Assembly: GCA_021234155.1 (NCBI GenBank) | Contig: JAJEKV010000014.1 | Span: 17,578,652 to 17,642,651 of the forward strand | DNA from: Isoetes taiwanensis | Lineage: Eukaryota; Streptophyta; Lycopodiopsida; Isoetales; Isoetaceae | DNA: 64,000 nt | Reading direction: 5' to 3' | Notes under the pieces: model-generated | The model's input: only the letters and a program-made list of their open reading frames with translations | The model's database searches: none | Told to the model about the DNA's origin: nothing | Shown here: positions 22,561 through 32,654 of the stretch, in pieces | How positions within the stretch are numbered: position 1 is the stretch's first letter | Layout: each line of letters starts with the position of its first letter | Translations under genes and position numbers: made by a program

Positions 22561-24050
22561 GCCTCATTTCGAGGATTTGGAATTGATTACTAGCGGTGAG
22601 GAAGGATGGCTAGACTACCATGCGGGGGCTGGTAAAAGATGCCGAGAGGGCTTTTAAGCTTGAATGATGGAGCTAGAGCACGAAAAGAGTGAGCAAGAGA
22701 GGTATACATGGATAGTGGGTAATATTAGCCGCACTATCGGCAATATGATCCACGAAGTTGCAAATTTGAGTAGTCATCGCTTGAGGCTAGAGTTGAAAGA
22801 AAAAGCCGGCACATGGAATGCGGCGTGGACCAACAAAAAATTGAAGAAAGAGGCCCATCAACCCCCATCTTGTTAAGAAAGTGTTGGCGCAAAACCATAA
22901 AAGCCAAACGTCACGGTGAAGACAGATAGGGATTGGGAAGCTTCGTAGAAAAGCGGATGCCAAGACTACTTGGTTTGCCATGGTAGATTCATCACAAATA
23001 ATAAGCAGGACAACGAATTGGTTACGGTTCATATGGTGCGGTGTATAAGTGCAATATTTTAGGGTCTAGTTTTATTAAGGATGAACCTTATTGTGTAAAA
23101 CTTCAACATAATAATTTTTCAGCATAGTCTGAGAACCCAATAAGTTAGTGGAAGCTATCTTTGAAGAACATGAGAGGAGTCGGGAATGCAAGTTAGGCAC
23201 GGGGGTGTATATCTGTTGCATTGGTAGCACAACCGCCTAGAAAGACAAGGCTTAATTTTCCCTTTTGGAATGGAGGTTCGTTGGCAACCTTCTTTACAAG
23301 TCATGGGTCAATGCCTTTCTGAGCTTGCATTTAAGAAGTTGGGAGCTGTCCCCGAGTTGAGGCGGACTTGAGGCTGCTTGAGGGCCTTGAGAAAAGAAAG
23401 AATTATTTGTTGCCTCTAGGGTTGGGGACTTAGCAATGTCATTACATGGCGGACTCACAAAGCTCCATCAAGAAAGATATTTGCATATGGACTTGCATCA
23501 GGGCAATATATTGCTCCATTTTGATTATGGAAAGGAGAAGGGATGTATTAATCCTCGGTTTGTATACATTGGCATTTGTGATTGGGGTGAATCGGGTTGA
23601 TCCACGAGGCGGTGGAGGTAAAAGCGATGGCATTACAAGGGTATGGATGGCGAAGGTAAGAAAAAAGAATTGAGATGGAAAGGGCCGGGGCATCCATATA
23701 TGCATGATGATCTTTTTTTTTTTAGTGGCTCGAAGGCGGTGCACGCAAGGGTTGACTTTGATTTACGGGGCGGCGTACATTGTCTACTACTTAGGCTGAC
23801 TTTGCTAGTAAGCACTCCTACATGGAGTCAATAGGAAACTTGGAGCAACAAGGCAAGCATCGGAGAATGTCGACTATTTGAAACATTGCGTTGAGTCGCC
23901 AATGAGGGACAAAACACGAAAATTTGATATGGCCCGACTACTTGACACAAATGCGGGCGGTTTTCATTGCTCTCAATTCCGTGCCGCGAGGCCACAATTG
24001 GAATCAGTTGGATTCTTCAACTTGGCGGGGGTGGCGGCGATGCATTAGAC
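22560..24050 (+). pseudogene. Protein-kinase-like gene relic
   Basis: Plus-strand frames show kinase hallmarks in order. YGAVYKC at about 23,030 resembles the glycine-rich loop, followed by YCVKL (the position of the VAIK lysine). NKLVEAIFEEHERSRECKLG at about 23,130 resembles the helix C region. RYLHMDLHQGNILLHFDYG at about 23,475 is the catalytic loop (HxDLxxxN), then VYIGICDWGESG at about 23,565 gives a DWG in place of DFG. A preceding Glu/Lys-rich segment (22,664-22,876) looks helical. Many stops and frameshifts break it. Catalytic residues are present but the gene is not intact. The HxDLHxGNIL pattern is closer to atypical (RIO/APH-like) kinases than to receptor kinases. Its position between a hAT-like terminus and a hAT transposase suggests capture, but this is inference. 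Confidence 0.6.
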
Positions 24051-25330
24051 CAAGCTGGTCCTAGTCACGCCTAAGCGTGCATATTCACTTACATTCAAAC
24101 ATCCTTGTATTACATAATATTCCAACTAAATTCATTAAACACTTATCGATGCTACATGAAAGATTATTGTCTATGTGTGTTGTGTAGCTTAGTTTTCCTT
24201 TTAGTGTGTTTTTGTGTTATTTATTCTATGCTTTTTATATGTGTAGCTACTAACGAACATTATAAAGACAAAAAGTCAAAACACACCTATACAAGTCGGT
24301 CGGTGCACCTATAGAAGTCGGCGATCAAATTATGTCCCACGAGCAGGGGCGAAGAATTGAATCGACACCGCGGAATGTCGGTCGCGTCCGAGCAGCGGGG
24401 ATCAGCATGGATTTTTCGGTTCCCTCTAATTTGAGGACCCCCTCTACCTCGATCTCCTTGGCATCAAGGGTTGGAGAAACGAGCTTGAGATGTCGGTTGC
24501 TTTCGGCAAATGGAAAGCGGCGGCACATGCAAGAGGCGAATGAGTTTCGCCGCAGCGGCGAGTTAAGAAGGTTTGCGTCGCGATGGATGAAGTTTCAAAG
24601 AGGGATAATTGCACCATCACGGAGGTGCATAATGTAAACTGGCGGCGGGGCACGGCTATTGTCAAGTGGAGCGGACTACGACGATGTAATCACAAATTTG
24701 GACAAGAATGAGTTTGAAAGTGAGTGGCCTAGTAGGCGGGGGTAAGTATAAGGCTCACGAGTGCAAGAATCTTGGGTTCGAGCAAAAAGCACTTTCGGCG
24801 TCATGTCAAGTGAAGGGACATTTACCCCTAGCGGTGAGTTTAGTAAGAGTTTTCGCGCAACAAGTATACTCTGAGCTTGTGAAGGAAGTGCCCTAAATTA
24901 TGGGAGTAGGAAATGGAGGCAAGGAAGCGGTAGTGGCGGCCTGAAGAGGGTCAAGCTATCGGAAGATAGCGAGTGGAAGCCACATGGTGAGCCCATCACC
25001 ATTACATACCTTGTTCTTGGCTATCCAACTTTTGGAGGTGGCGGGGGGTAGCCTTGGTGGGCCGTGAATGACCTTGTGGATATTCGGGCCCAACTAGAGA
25101 ATGAGAGAAGTCGGAACGACACTTTCGAGGAGAATATTAAGCGAAGGACCGTGCGATGGGTATGATAAGATGGCGGCTGAATTAGAGGGCGGCTAAGCGG
25201 CAACTAAGCGGCATTAAGCGAGGGAGGCAGCGGTCCTTAGAAAACAACGAGCACTTGCGCAATTTGACCAAATCGTTAGACTCTCGACCCTTTTAGGGTG
25301 ACTTGGGGCGGTCGATATCCTATCTCCCTC
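24051..25330 (+). pseudogene. Broken coding-like stretch between the kinase and RING relics
   Basis: Short plus-strand frames alternate with stops (24,332-24,637; 24,708-24,896). Base composition rises to that of the flanking relics from about 24,330. The words near 25,080-25,260 translate to charged, coiled-coil-like sequence in mixed frames. It is probably the linker of the same decayed gene. No domain is recognised. Confidence 0.35.
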
Positions 25331-25384
25331 GCGGTATTTGTATGAGAGTCGATTAGGGAAGAGCTAAAGGTTGTTGATTCTGAG

Positions 25385-25745
25385 ACATTGCCAATTTTGT
25401 GGTGACAACGACCGCAGGTGAGCTGGTACACTCTAGGGTGTGGGCATCGTATGCACATGCGATGTGTTCTTGATTGGATGTTGCAAAGCCGCTACATCCA
25501 ACCTTGCAAGGCGGATGGATTTTTCACGAGTTACAATATGCCATATTTAATATGCAAAGGTCGCATGCCAGCGTTGCCACATTTGACCTTCTCGCGGGGA
25601 GGGATGGGCGGATGCACACTTTTCAAACCTTTAGCGAGATGGAATTGTGGAGGGGTGGAGGAGCAGCGTGAAGGAGAGCGATTGCGGACATTAACCAGTT
25701 CTTACCACCACCTCCGGGGCCTTGGGGTGATTATATTGATCAAAT
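25385..25745 (+). pseudogene. RING-H2-like zinc finger relic
   Basis: CQFCGDNDRR near 25,390 and, after a frame change, LGCGHRMHMRCVLDWM at 25,430-25,480 give C-x2-C and C-x-H-x2-H-x2-C spacing typical of RING-H2 E3 ligases. A later QPC and ICKG could supply the last ligands, but the spacing is longer than usual. It lies in the same orientation as the kinase relic 1.8 kb upstream, so a kinase-RING fusion is possible. Confidence in RING identity is moderate. Confidence 0.5.
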
Positions 25746-25879
25746 GACCAATGAAAATGAGATATTACATTTTTAGACATGCCAAATTTTGACTGTATCA
25801 TTTTGTGAATGGCGGGTATAATGGCGTTATTTCAAACAAGGTGTAATGATGTTATCAAAGGATCGAGTAGTGCTCATAG

Positions 25880-26400
25880 TAAAAGCATCGAGACTTCCAA
25901 ATCGCTCTTTAGTTTTACGTTTGGCGAGTAAAGGCATTGAGACTTCCCAATCTCTTTTATCTGGCTTAGTCTCTTTTGTTTGTCCTAGTGGTCACCACGG
26001 CTCACACAGGCTGAGTCTCCTTCGTTTTACAAGTCTTGGATGGTCATGGTTGGATGGTGAGTGGATGGTCAAAACAAAACATGCACCACATAACCCTCTT
26101 GAATGGTTGTCGGTCACCGGGCCTTATATTCTCGATGGCAAACAATATAGACTTCTCGAAATTCTTGTTACCTCCTTTAGAAGGGCGAGCTTTGCTCTCA
26201 CTCTCTTTTAGCGTGTCTACGTGTCAATGTATCTTAGATACTTTGCTAGGTTATATTACACAAAAGGCAGCAAAATGGGGGTCGGGCAAGAAATCGTTAG
26301 TTCTAGAGAGGAGGTTACAAGGTTTTTGAAATACTCTATTTTATTGTGGCCACGGAGGATATAAAGGCCTAGTGGTTGCTTGCGATTACGTGTGTTCATT
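25880..26400. repeat. Partial units of the hairpin and VPPKGM repeat families
   Basis: aaagcatcgagacttccaaatc and ggcattgagacttcccaatc (25,884-25,955) are left-arm fragments of the 15.2-kb hairpin. ggcttagtctcttttgtttgtcc and ctcttgaatggttgtcggtcacc (to 26,160) belong to the repeat seen at 16.6 kb. Confidence 0.6.
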
Positions 26401-26434
26401 AGATGTTAGTGATTGAAGCAAGCTTTGACTCCTG

Positions 26435-26557
26435 AATTCAAGCATCGAGACTTCCCGTTTTTCTTTCCCCGGCTCTTTGGGCAATGTAGCTTAGTTTACA
26501 TGCTAAGTTCCATTGTCCAAAGACCCGAAAAAAAAAGTGGGGCGTCTCGATGCACGA
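26435..26557. repeat. Hairpin family, degenerate unit C
   Basis: The left arm gaattcaagcatcgagactt and loop tagcttagtttacatgctaa are conserved. The right arm is shortened (gacccgaaaaaaaaagtgggg then cgtctcgatgca). Confidence 0.65.
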
Positions 26558-26744
26558 ACCAGTCTCGGCGTCGGAGGTGAGGCGCACTCTAATTTCAAGC
26601 CAAAGTGGTGCACAGGCGTTGTCCATCTATCTGATGGCTGTTAGGCACCAAATCATGGAACATCCTAACTCCTTCTATTGATGGAGAACCTTGAGCATCA
26701 CTATGACTTGAAATTGGAGGGCCAGCGTCCGTTAACTTTGAGTG

Positions 26745-26906
26745 CGCCAAATGCGCCATTTGGATGCCATCTGGACCTATAATTTGTACCTCCATTCCTT
26801 TGGGTGGCACATGCCATGCAAACCCATTTGGGTATTCAGCGCATGTGCCACCCGGAGAAATAAATCTGAATTATAGATGCGGATAACATTCAAAGCCCAA
26901 TTTGGC
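26745..26906. repeat. Second foldback family (gccaaatgcgccatttgg), unit 1
   Basis: The left arm ends ggtggcacatgccatg and the right arm begins gcatgtgccacccggag. The outer arms gccaaatg and aatttggc close the stem, giving a roughly 160-bp imperfect hairpin derived from two inverted copies of the VPPKGM repeat. Confidence 0.65.
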
Positions 26907-27174
26907 ATACCGAAGTGTCTTCAACTTCGCTCACCACGGCTTAGTCTCTTTTCGTTTTTACGTTTTGTGTATCTAATTTGCCCCTAGGATGACATGGCTC
27001 ACTTTCGGTGGCGAATTAGATCATGCTGAAAACTTCGAAAAGGAGTAAGCCAAGGCGCAACCCCCTCTTGAATGGTTGTCGGTCACCGGGCTTTATATTC
27101 TCCATGGCAAACAATATAGACTTACGTAGAAGGAGCTTGCGATTACGTGGGTTCATTAGATGTCGTTGATTGAT

Positions 27175-27300
27175 GAGTTCAAGCATCGAGACTTCCCAAT
27201 CTTTCTTTCCCCTCCTCTTTGGGCAATGTAGCTTAGTTTACATGCTAAGTTCCATTGTTCAAGAGGGTTAACTGGGTTGGGAAGTCTCGATCTTATACTC
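27175..27300. repeat. Hairpin family, unit D
   Basis: The left arm and loop are identical to unit A1 and B1. The right arm is altered to gttcaagagggttaactggg before ttgggaagtctcgat. Confidence 0.75.
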
Positions 27301-27358
27301 AGTCTCTTTCATCTGGCACGGGCGTGATCCTTGGGTTAATTTGATGTTTGTGATTGAT

Positions 27359-27485
27359 GAGTTCAAGCATCGAGACTTCCCAATCTTTCTTTCCCCTCCT
27401 CTTTGGGCAATGTAGCTTAGTTTACATGCTAAGTTCCATTGTTCAAGAGGGTGCTGAGGGGTTGGGAAGTCTCGATCTTATACTC
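27359..27485. repeat. Hairpin family, unit E
   Basis: A near copy of unit D, 184 bp downstream (tandem), with gagggtgctgaggggttggg in the right arm. Confidence 0.75.
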
Positions 27486-27527
27486 AGTCTCTTTCATCTG
27501 GCACGGGCGTGATCCTCTTGAATGGTT

Positions 27528-27688
27528 GCCAAATGCGCCATTTGGATGCCATCGGGACCTATAATTTGTACCTCCATTCCTTTGGGTGGCACATGCCATG
27601 CAAACCCATTTGGGTATTGAGCATGTGCCACCCGGAGGAAAATAAATCTGAATTATAGGTCGAATAACATTCAAAGCCCAATTTGGCA
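27528..27688. repeat. Second foldback family, unit 2
   Basis: A near copy of 26,745-26,906. Beyond it, 27,690-27,905 contains plus-strand coding traces (SMDQIKSGLVEAVWPLHAWI) that resemble the sequence after 16,940. Confidence 0.65.
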
Positions 27689-28089
27689 TCTGAGAAGTTA
27701 TTCCCGACTTGGGTACCGAAGTACCTTGTGAACCTTCGATGGATCAGATTAAATCGGGGCTGGTCGAGGCTGTTTGGCCCCTTCATGCGTGGATTACTTC
27801 TCATCGGCAAGATTACGGGCATGCGAAGAGGCAAGCAACAACAGAGGAGGTCGAGGGCGGGTCTGATCCAACGAAGGTTTTCGAGGCTGCTAGCGGTTAC
27901 ACATGAAAAAAACATAGAAAGAAACATAGAAAGAACTATCATACATTAGCGAAACATTTGTGACAAAAATTATAACCAAAAACTTCTTTTTTATTAATAG
28001 TGCGGGGGGCCGTTTACAATAGTATGAAAATCCTCAAGACCAATTACAACGGTGAAGATACTCATCACATCATTTTTTCTAGGCGGCGC

Positions 28090-30560
28090 CTTCTTCATCG
28101 ATTTCATCATTTGCGGTTCCATCCTCTTCTTCTTTGGGAACCTAGGTTCAACCTCAGATGACCCTTTCCTTTAGTGAAAGCGTCCTCGAGGCGATGTTTT
28201 TCCTAGCCCGTTCTCTGTTTGTCAAGGTAAAGCGCCAAAGGTGAGTCCGTTGGATCCGTAAAGCCCGATCCGTCATCAAGCGCATTGCTCGAACACGGCC
28301 TTTACGTATCGGACTCCTCGGTATCCTCGGCTGTCGGCTGATCCGTGCGAGAATATGGCTTGGTCTATATCATCTTCGTCATCAGCGAAGTGGAGTGCGT
28401 TGAATGTCTTCATCAACATGGCTTGCGGCATTTATTGCAAGCATCTGCGTCCTCAACTTGTCTTGAAGCTGTCCTCTTCCCGCCGAATGCATCCATGAAA
28501 GGAAGCGTAGCTTATCGATTGCGGATGTACCAGCATTCACGATTCAATAGCCGCCCGGTTTGAGAAGTTGTATACAAGTTTATGCGCCTTCTTATGTAAC
28601 AGCGATTGCGGGTGACAACGTGTGTATGTACTTATAGGCACTCAATTCCTCTCACTTGCACTATTGGAAGATACCAAAGAGAGGATAGTCATTGCAATTG
28701 CACGCAAGGTATCGATAACTTGCCCATGGGCTTGCCACCATGCATATGATTCCATATTTGGTTCCTTCTTATGACTCTCCGGTCGTCGTGAAGCTCTTCA
28801 TCGCCCCCACCTTCCACTCGGGGTTACGGTATTGATTAACTTCGGCAATGAAAAGCTTGTAGTCCAGAACTGTTGGGATAGAACATTTTGCAACCTTCTT
28901 CAACGACCCCATCACTTCTTTATCGTATGCTGGTCCATATCGTGGTTGTGTGGGTCTAAGGCATCTTGTGGCGCCATGAAGATCAGCGTATGACTTCTTC
29001 CATCGTTCATTGAAGTCTCACGGTAGTCTTTTGGCGCTTAGCATTGTCAAATGGCGCATTGGGACCATCACGTTCTAGGAAGGATTGAATGGAGTGCCAA
29101 CACCTCCGGACCTTTCGATTGCTTGCCTTGAAGAATCAAGGGTTTTGATGGCATGACAAGCGGGTTGCATGCACCTCACAACATTTTTTACACCTTTCCA
29201 AAATGTCTCCCCCCCAAGCATTTCTCGAAGGGCGGCGACTTCTTTGTCGGTGTTTGGCGGCATTTTTCCCTTTCGCCTTCTTTCCCAATCAAAAACTACG
29301 TATGATTAAAGGTTGAGATAATCCAATCCGACACTTCAGCACTCTTTCAAGGCGGATATAATTGGAACCAAACCGAGTTTGCCGGGATTCATGAGTGCTA
29401 GGCTCTTCGGCCGCAATGACTTGTAAATGGCATAAATTGCCGGCTTCTTTGTGATGAATTTTACAAGCCGGGCGGCTTTTTCGAATGGGATCTTTGAACC
29501 ATGTGTCTTTGTGAGAACCGGTCCTTGACAATAGGTTCAGGCAATGGCATTGGCAACTAGTAGCATGCAACCACGGAAATTGGCCTCCGATAATTGACCC
29601 GCTAGCTTGCAATTAGGCGCGTTATCCATTACAACTTGAAATATTCTCTTGGTCCAAAACTCTCTATCCGCGGCCTTTGTTTTTACGAAAAATCCAATCT
29701 CCGGTCACTTGGTGGAGTTTGGTTTCTCACGGTTTTCAAAATACTTCACCCCACGGATACCACGATCATGAAATTAATAAGATGGTCCTTGTTTACATTG
29801 CTCCAACCATCGATCACTAATGAAGGCGGCGGCGCTTGGTCCTGCGACACAACTTCATCTCCACCCTCTCAACCATTTTTCCATGTATTTCATCAACCAT
29901 CTTATTGTTGGCATGCTTGTATGAAGGCGGTCTAAAAAGCGGTCCTGCTTTGGCAACTTCTTGGAAGGCTTCTTTCATTGCTTTATGCTCGAAATATGTG
30001 GAACTGACCCGGCATATAAAAATGCCTCTACAACCTTGATTGTGTCTTCTTCAATTGCTCGATGTTAAGCAATGATCAACCCTCTGTTGCTTAAATCTGT
30101 CTTTCCACTATTTCAATTGTCTCTATCATTCTCTGTTCTCCGTGCTTATACCTATTGACCCTAGTCCGCCCTCGATCGGTATCTTTGTCCCAGCGAGGTG
30201 GTATAGTTATCTTAAATGCCTTACGCCCGGCCCTGCTCTTGAGTATTAAGTAACTTCGTCTTTTTCTCATATTATTCTTAGTTTTTGTATCCCATCCGGT
30301 CGAGACAATCTCTCGATGGCATCCTTTCGCAAAGTCGGCCGGATCACGGTACAAGTTGCGACACCGGCGTCTCGTTCACGTAAGATGTGAGCTCGAATTC
30401 TTGTTGCGAGAACCATTTACCGATGTGTATCCACAAAACACACATTCCCACTCATTTTAAGCAAACTCTTTCACAAACTCCCATTACGGGCCTCTTTTCC
30501 GACCCGCAACTCGATCTGCAGCGACCATGTGCACGAGTTGCGGTCCCGTCATAATACCCC
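28090..30560 (-). pseudogene. hAT-family transposase, broken
   Basis: Read on the minus strand, domains occur in hAT order. RIRAHILRERDAGVATC (30,350-30,410) is a BED-type zinc finger tail. VVMDNAPNCKLAGQLSEA followed by FPWLHATSCQCHCLNLLS (29,525-29,635, one frame change between them) is the DUF659 catalytic region with its CxxHxLNL-type motif. TRFGSNYIRLERVL (29,330-29,390) follows. WWQAHGQVIDTLRAIAMTIL and SSNSASERN (28,640-28,770) form the hAT C-terminal dimerisation region, then VVTRNRCYIRRRINL. Downstream to 28,090 the frame is acidic, as is usual at hAT C-termini. Stops and shifts occur throughout. In an intact element it would cut and paste DNA with CAGGG-like ends, which fits the terminus at 20,933. 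Confidence 0.85.
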
Positions 30561-31030
30561 GCGGGCACCGCAGATCCTCGCACCTCTAGAGGTAGATGCA
30601 TGACCGGCTTTGCACCTCCTCGGTAGATGCATGACCGGTAGCCACCATTGCTTTCGGACCGGTGACAATGTCTCTTAATCGACTCCTTGATTACCGCGAA
30701 CTAAAGGAAGGCGTATATATGCAAAGGAGCAAGCTCACAATGCATATGTTACGTCGGCGTTAAATCTTGAATCAAGGGGTTGGACGGGACCCTATAGGAT
30801 ATTCTATGGAAGCGGATGCCAACCCAAAATTGGAAACCAGGGGGCGGAGTAAACTCCGCGTTCGATTATCCAACGTCGGTTTGTGACTCGAAAAAGCGAC
30901 ACCTCAAAGGCAAAAACCGTTTCCCAAGGAGTATTTTGACTCAACTTGCGGTCAACGTTCGAGGTGAATTCTAGGGCTAATCACGTTTTTCTTATATATA
31001 CTATTAAAGTGCCACAAAACAGGTCAAGCG
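30561..31030. other. Region between the hAT transposase and the small-gene family
   Basis: I see no gene. The word ctaggcatgaccggt-like recurs in tandem at 30,590-30,640 (two copies of ggtagatgcatgaccgg). The expected right hAT terminus was searched for by eye and not found. Confidence 0.4.
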
Positions 31031-31034
31031 ATTG

Positions 31035-31198
31035 GCGCAAATATTTTTGCTTCTTGATCCATGGCTCCAATCTAAGGCCGATGGTCCCGCTAGTGCTGCG
31101 GGAAGCTCACTCGTGTTAAAGTCCACATTTACCGGCTTCCCGATCGGGGAGATCTATGAGCTGAATAGCATCACGAGCTTTGATGTTGATGATGAGTG
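31035..31198 (+). pseudogene. Small-gene family, 3' part of copy 1 (inferred)
   Basis: The frame LLDPWLQSKADGPASAAGSS ... GEIYELNSITSFDVDDE-stop aligns with the C-terminal half of the two copies downstream (LLDPYLRRKALGAE ... YEISGITTTD). It lacks a start and promoter. The promoter plus ATG at 20,862-20,932 is the natural missing half, about 10.1 kb away. Confidence 0.5.
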
Positions 31199-31520
31199 AA
31201 TCAATGTTATCAGTGATGACTACTGTATCTGTTTATGATATAATAATGGTATGAGCACCTACAAACTATGTAAGGATGTAATAGCACAATGAATATTGTT
31301 TGATGTATCATACACGAGTGTAGTGTAGGGTTGTGCTCTTGACTTCCACTATATCGCAAAGCTTTTCAATCACACTTGAATTACTAAAGCACAAAAACTT
31401 CTACCATCATGAATCCACAAAACATATCCATACGAAAGATGTATTACACTTATATGTATACAACAGTCTTATACACGCGCAATAATTGGGGTAAAGTCCA
31501 CCCCAATAATTCTACCTCAC

Positions 31521-31528
31521 TATAAAAA
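31521..31528 (+). promoter_or_regulatory. TATA box of small-gene copy 2
   Basis: TATAAAAA lies 43 bp before the ATG at 31,564. The 5' UTR ttctcacttcggggctaaag is shared with copy 3. Confidence 0.6.
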
Positions 31529-31563
31529 CTTCTCACTTCGGGGCTAAAGTTCATTCATCTCCT

Positions 31564-31811
31564 ATGGATTTTTCGCCTTCATCAGTTCATCACATCGAGG
31601 CGATCAAGTGCTCAATGAGCCACTCTGATCTTGTTGGTTGCCTAGACAGGCATCTTCTTCTTGATCCCTACCTGCGAAGAAAAGCTTTGGGCGCTGAGAT
31701 TCGCTTGCCCTACAAATCCATTAGGTGTGATGATCGATCTGATTTGGCTTCCTAAGCGCATGAGCTATGAGATATCAGGGATCACTACTACAGATCTTGA
31801 AGATGAATGAA
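31564..31811 (+). CDS. Small protein of unknown family, copy 2 (frameshifted near its end)
   Basis: The ORF from ATG 31,564 gives 63 aa, ending at 31,755. It begins MDFSPSSVHHIEAIKCSMSH and continues LLLDPYLRRKALGAEIR. Just before the stop the frame differs from copy 3 by an indel around 31,720. In the shifted frame the shared tail LPKRMSYEISGITTTDLEDE reaches a stop at 31,811, so the ancestral protein was about 75-80 aa. The near identity with copy 3 over promoter, leader and first 47 residues shows a recent duplication. No signal peptide or known domain is seen. The sequence is soluble and mixed charge. Confidence 0.5.
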
Positions 31812-32191
31812 TCACCTGTTCAACATGTTATAGTGTAAGAGCTCTTGTGTTAAGATGAAAAATGCAAGACGTAATGAATAATAAATAGTCTATTGTAGTG
31901 ATGTTATGGATAATAAATAGTATATTGTGAAATGCTTTAATGTACCTGTAAGACTCAAGTTTCATCTCCATCCTCAGATGCCTCTTTAGCAAGCAATTCC
32001 TGTAGCTGGATTCCTGTAGCAAGCAGTACGTAATTTCAACCACACCTGAATTACTCAAGCACACGTTTTAAAAGCATACATATATCCATTCGAAAGATGT
32101 ATTATACTTGTATTTATACAACGGTCTTATACACGAGCAATAATGGCGCCAAAGTCTACCCCAATAATTCACCTCAATAATTCTACCTCAC

Positions 32192-32199
32192 TATAAAAG
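32192..32199 (+). promoter_or_regulatory. TATA box of small-gene copy 3
   Basis: TATAAAAG lies 43 bp before the ATG at 32,235, in the same context as copies 1 and 2. Confidence 0.6.
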
Positions 32200-32234
32200 C
32201 TTCTCACTTCGGGGCTAAAGTTCATTCCTCTCCC

Positions 32235-32474
32235 ATGGATTATTTGCCTTCATCAATTCACCACATCGAGGCGATCAAGTGCTCAATGAGCCACTCTGAT
32301 CTTGTTGGTTGCCTAGACAGGCATCTTCTTCTTGATCCCTACCTGCGAAGAAAAGCTTTGGGCGCTGAGATTCGTTGCCCTGCATCAATTCGTGTAATGA
32401 TCCATCTGATTTGGCTTCCTGAGCGAATGAACAATGAGATATCAGGGATCACTACTACAGATCCACGAAGATGA
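32235..32474 (+). CDS. Small protein of unknown family, copy 3 (79 aa)
   Basis: This is the most complete copy. It starts MDYLPSSIHHIEAIKCSMSH, continues GCLDRHLLLDPYLRRKALGA, and ends ERMNNEISGITTTDPRR-stop. Copy 2 preserves the ending TTDLEDE, so copy 3 has a small change at its C-terminus. Unit spacing is about 671 bp (ATG to ATG), a tandem duplication of roughly 31,240-32,560. The duplicated promoter argues for a real transcription unit. The function is unknown. Confidence 0.55.
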   Translation: MDYLPSSIHHIEAIKCSMSHSDLVGCLDRHLLLDPYLRRKALGAEIRCPASIRVMIHLIWLPERMNNEISGITTTDPRR

Positions 32475-32654
32475 ATGAATCACACATTTAGCATTGTATA
32501 GTGTAAGAGCTCTTGTGTTGAGATGAAAACGCAGAGGCGTAATGAATAATAACTAGTCTATTGTAACTTGCATGTTATGAATGATATAGTAATTATGTAA
32601 AAGAGCATTGCATACCTCAAGAGTTCTCATCATCGTCCTTAGCTTCTTTAGCCA

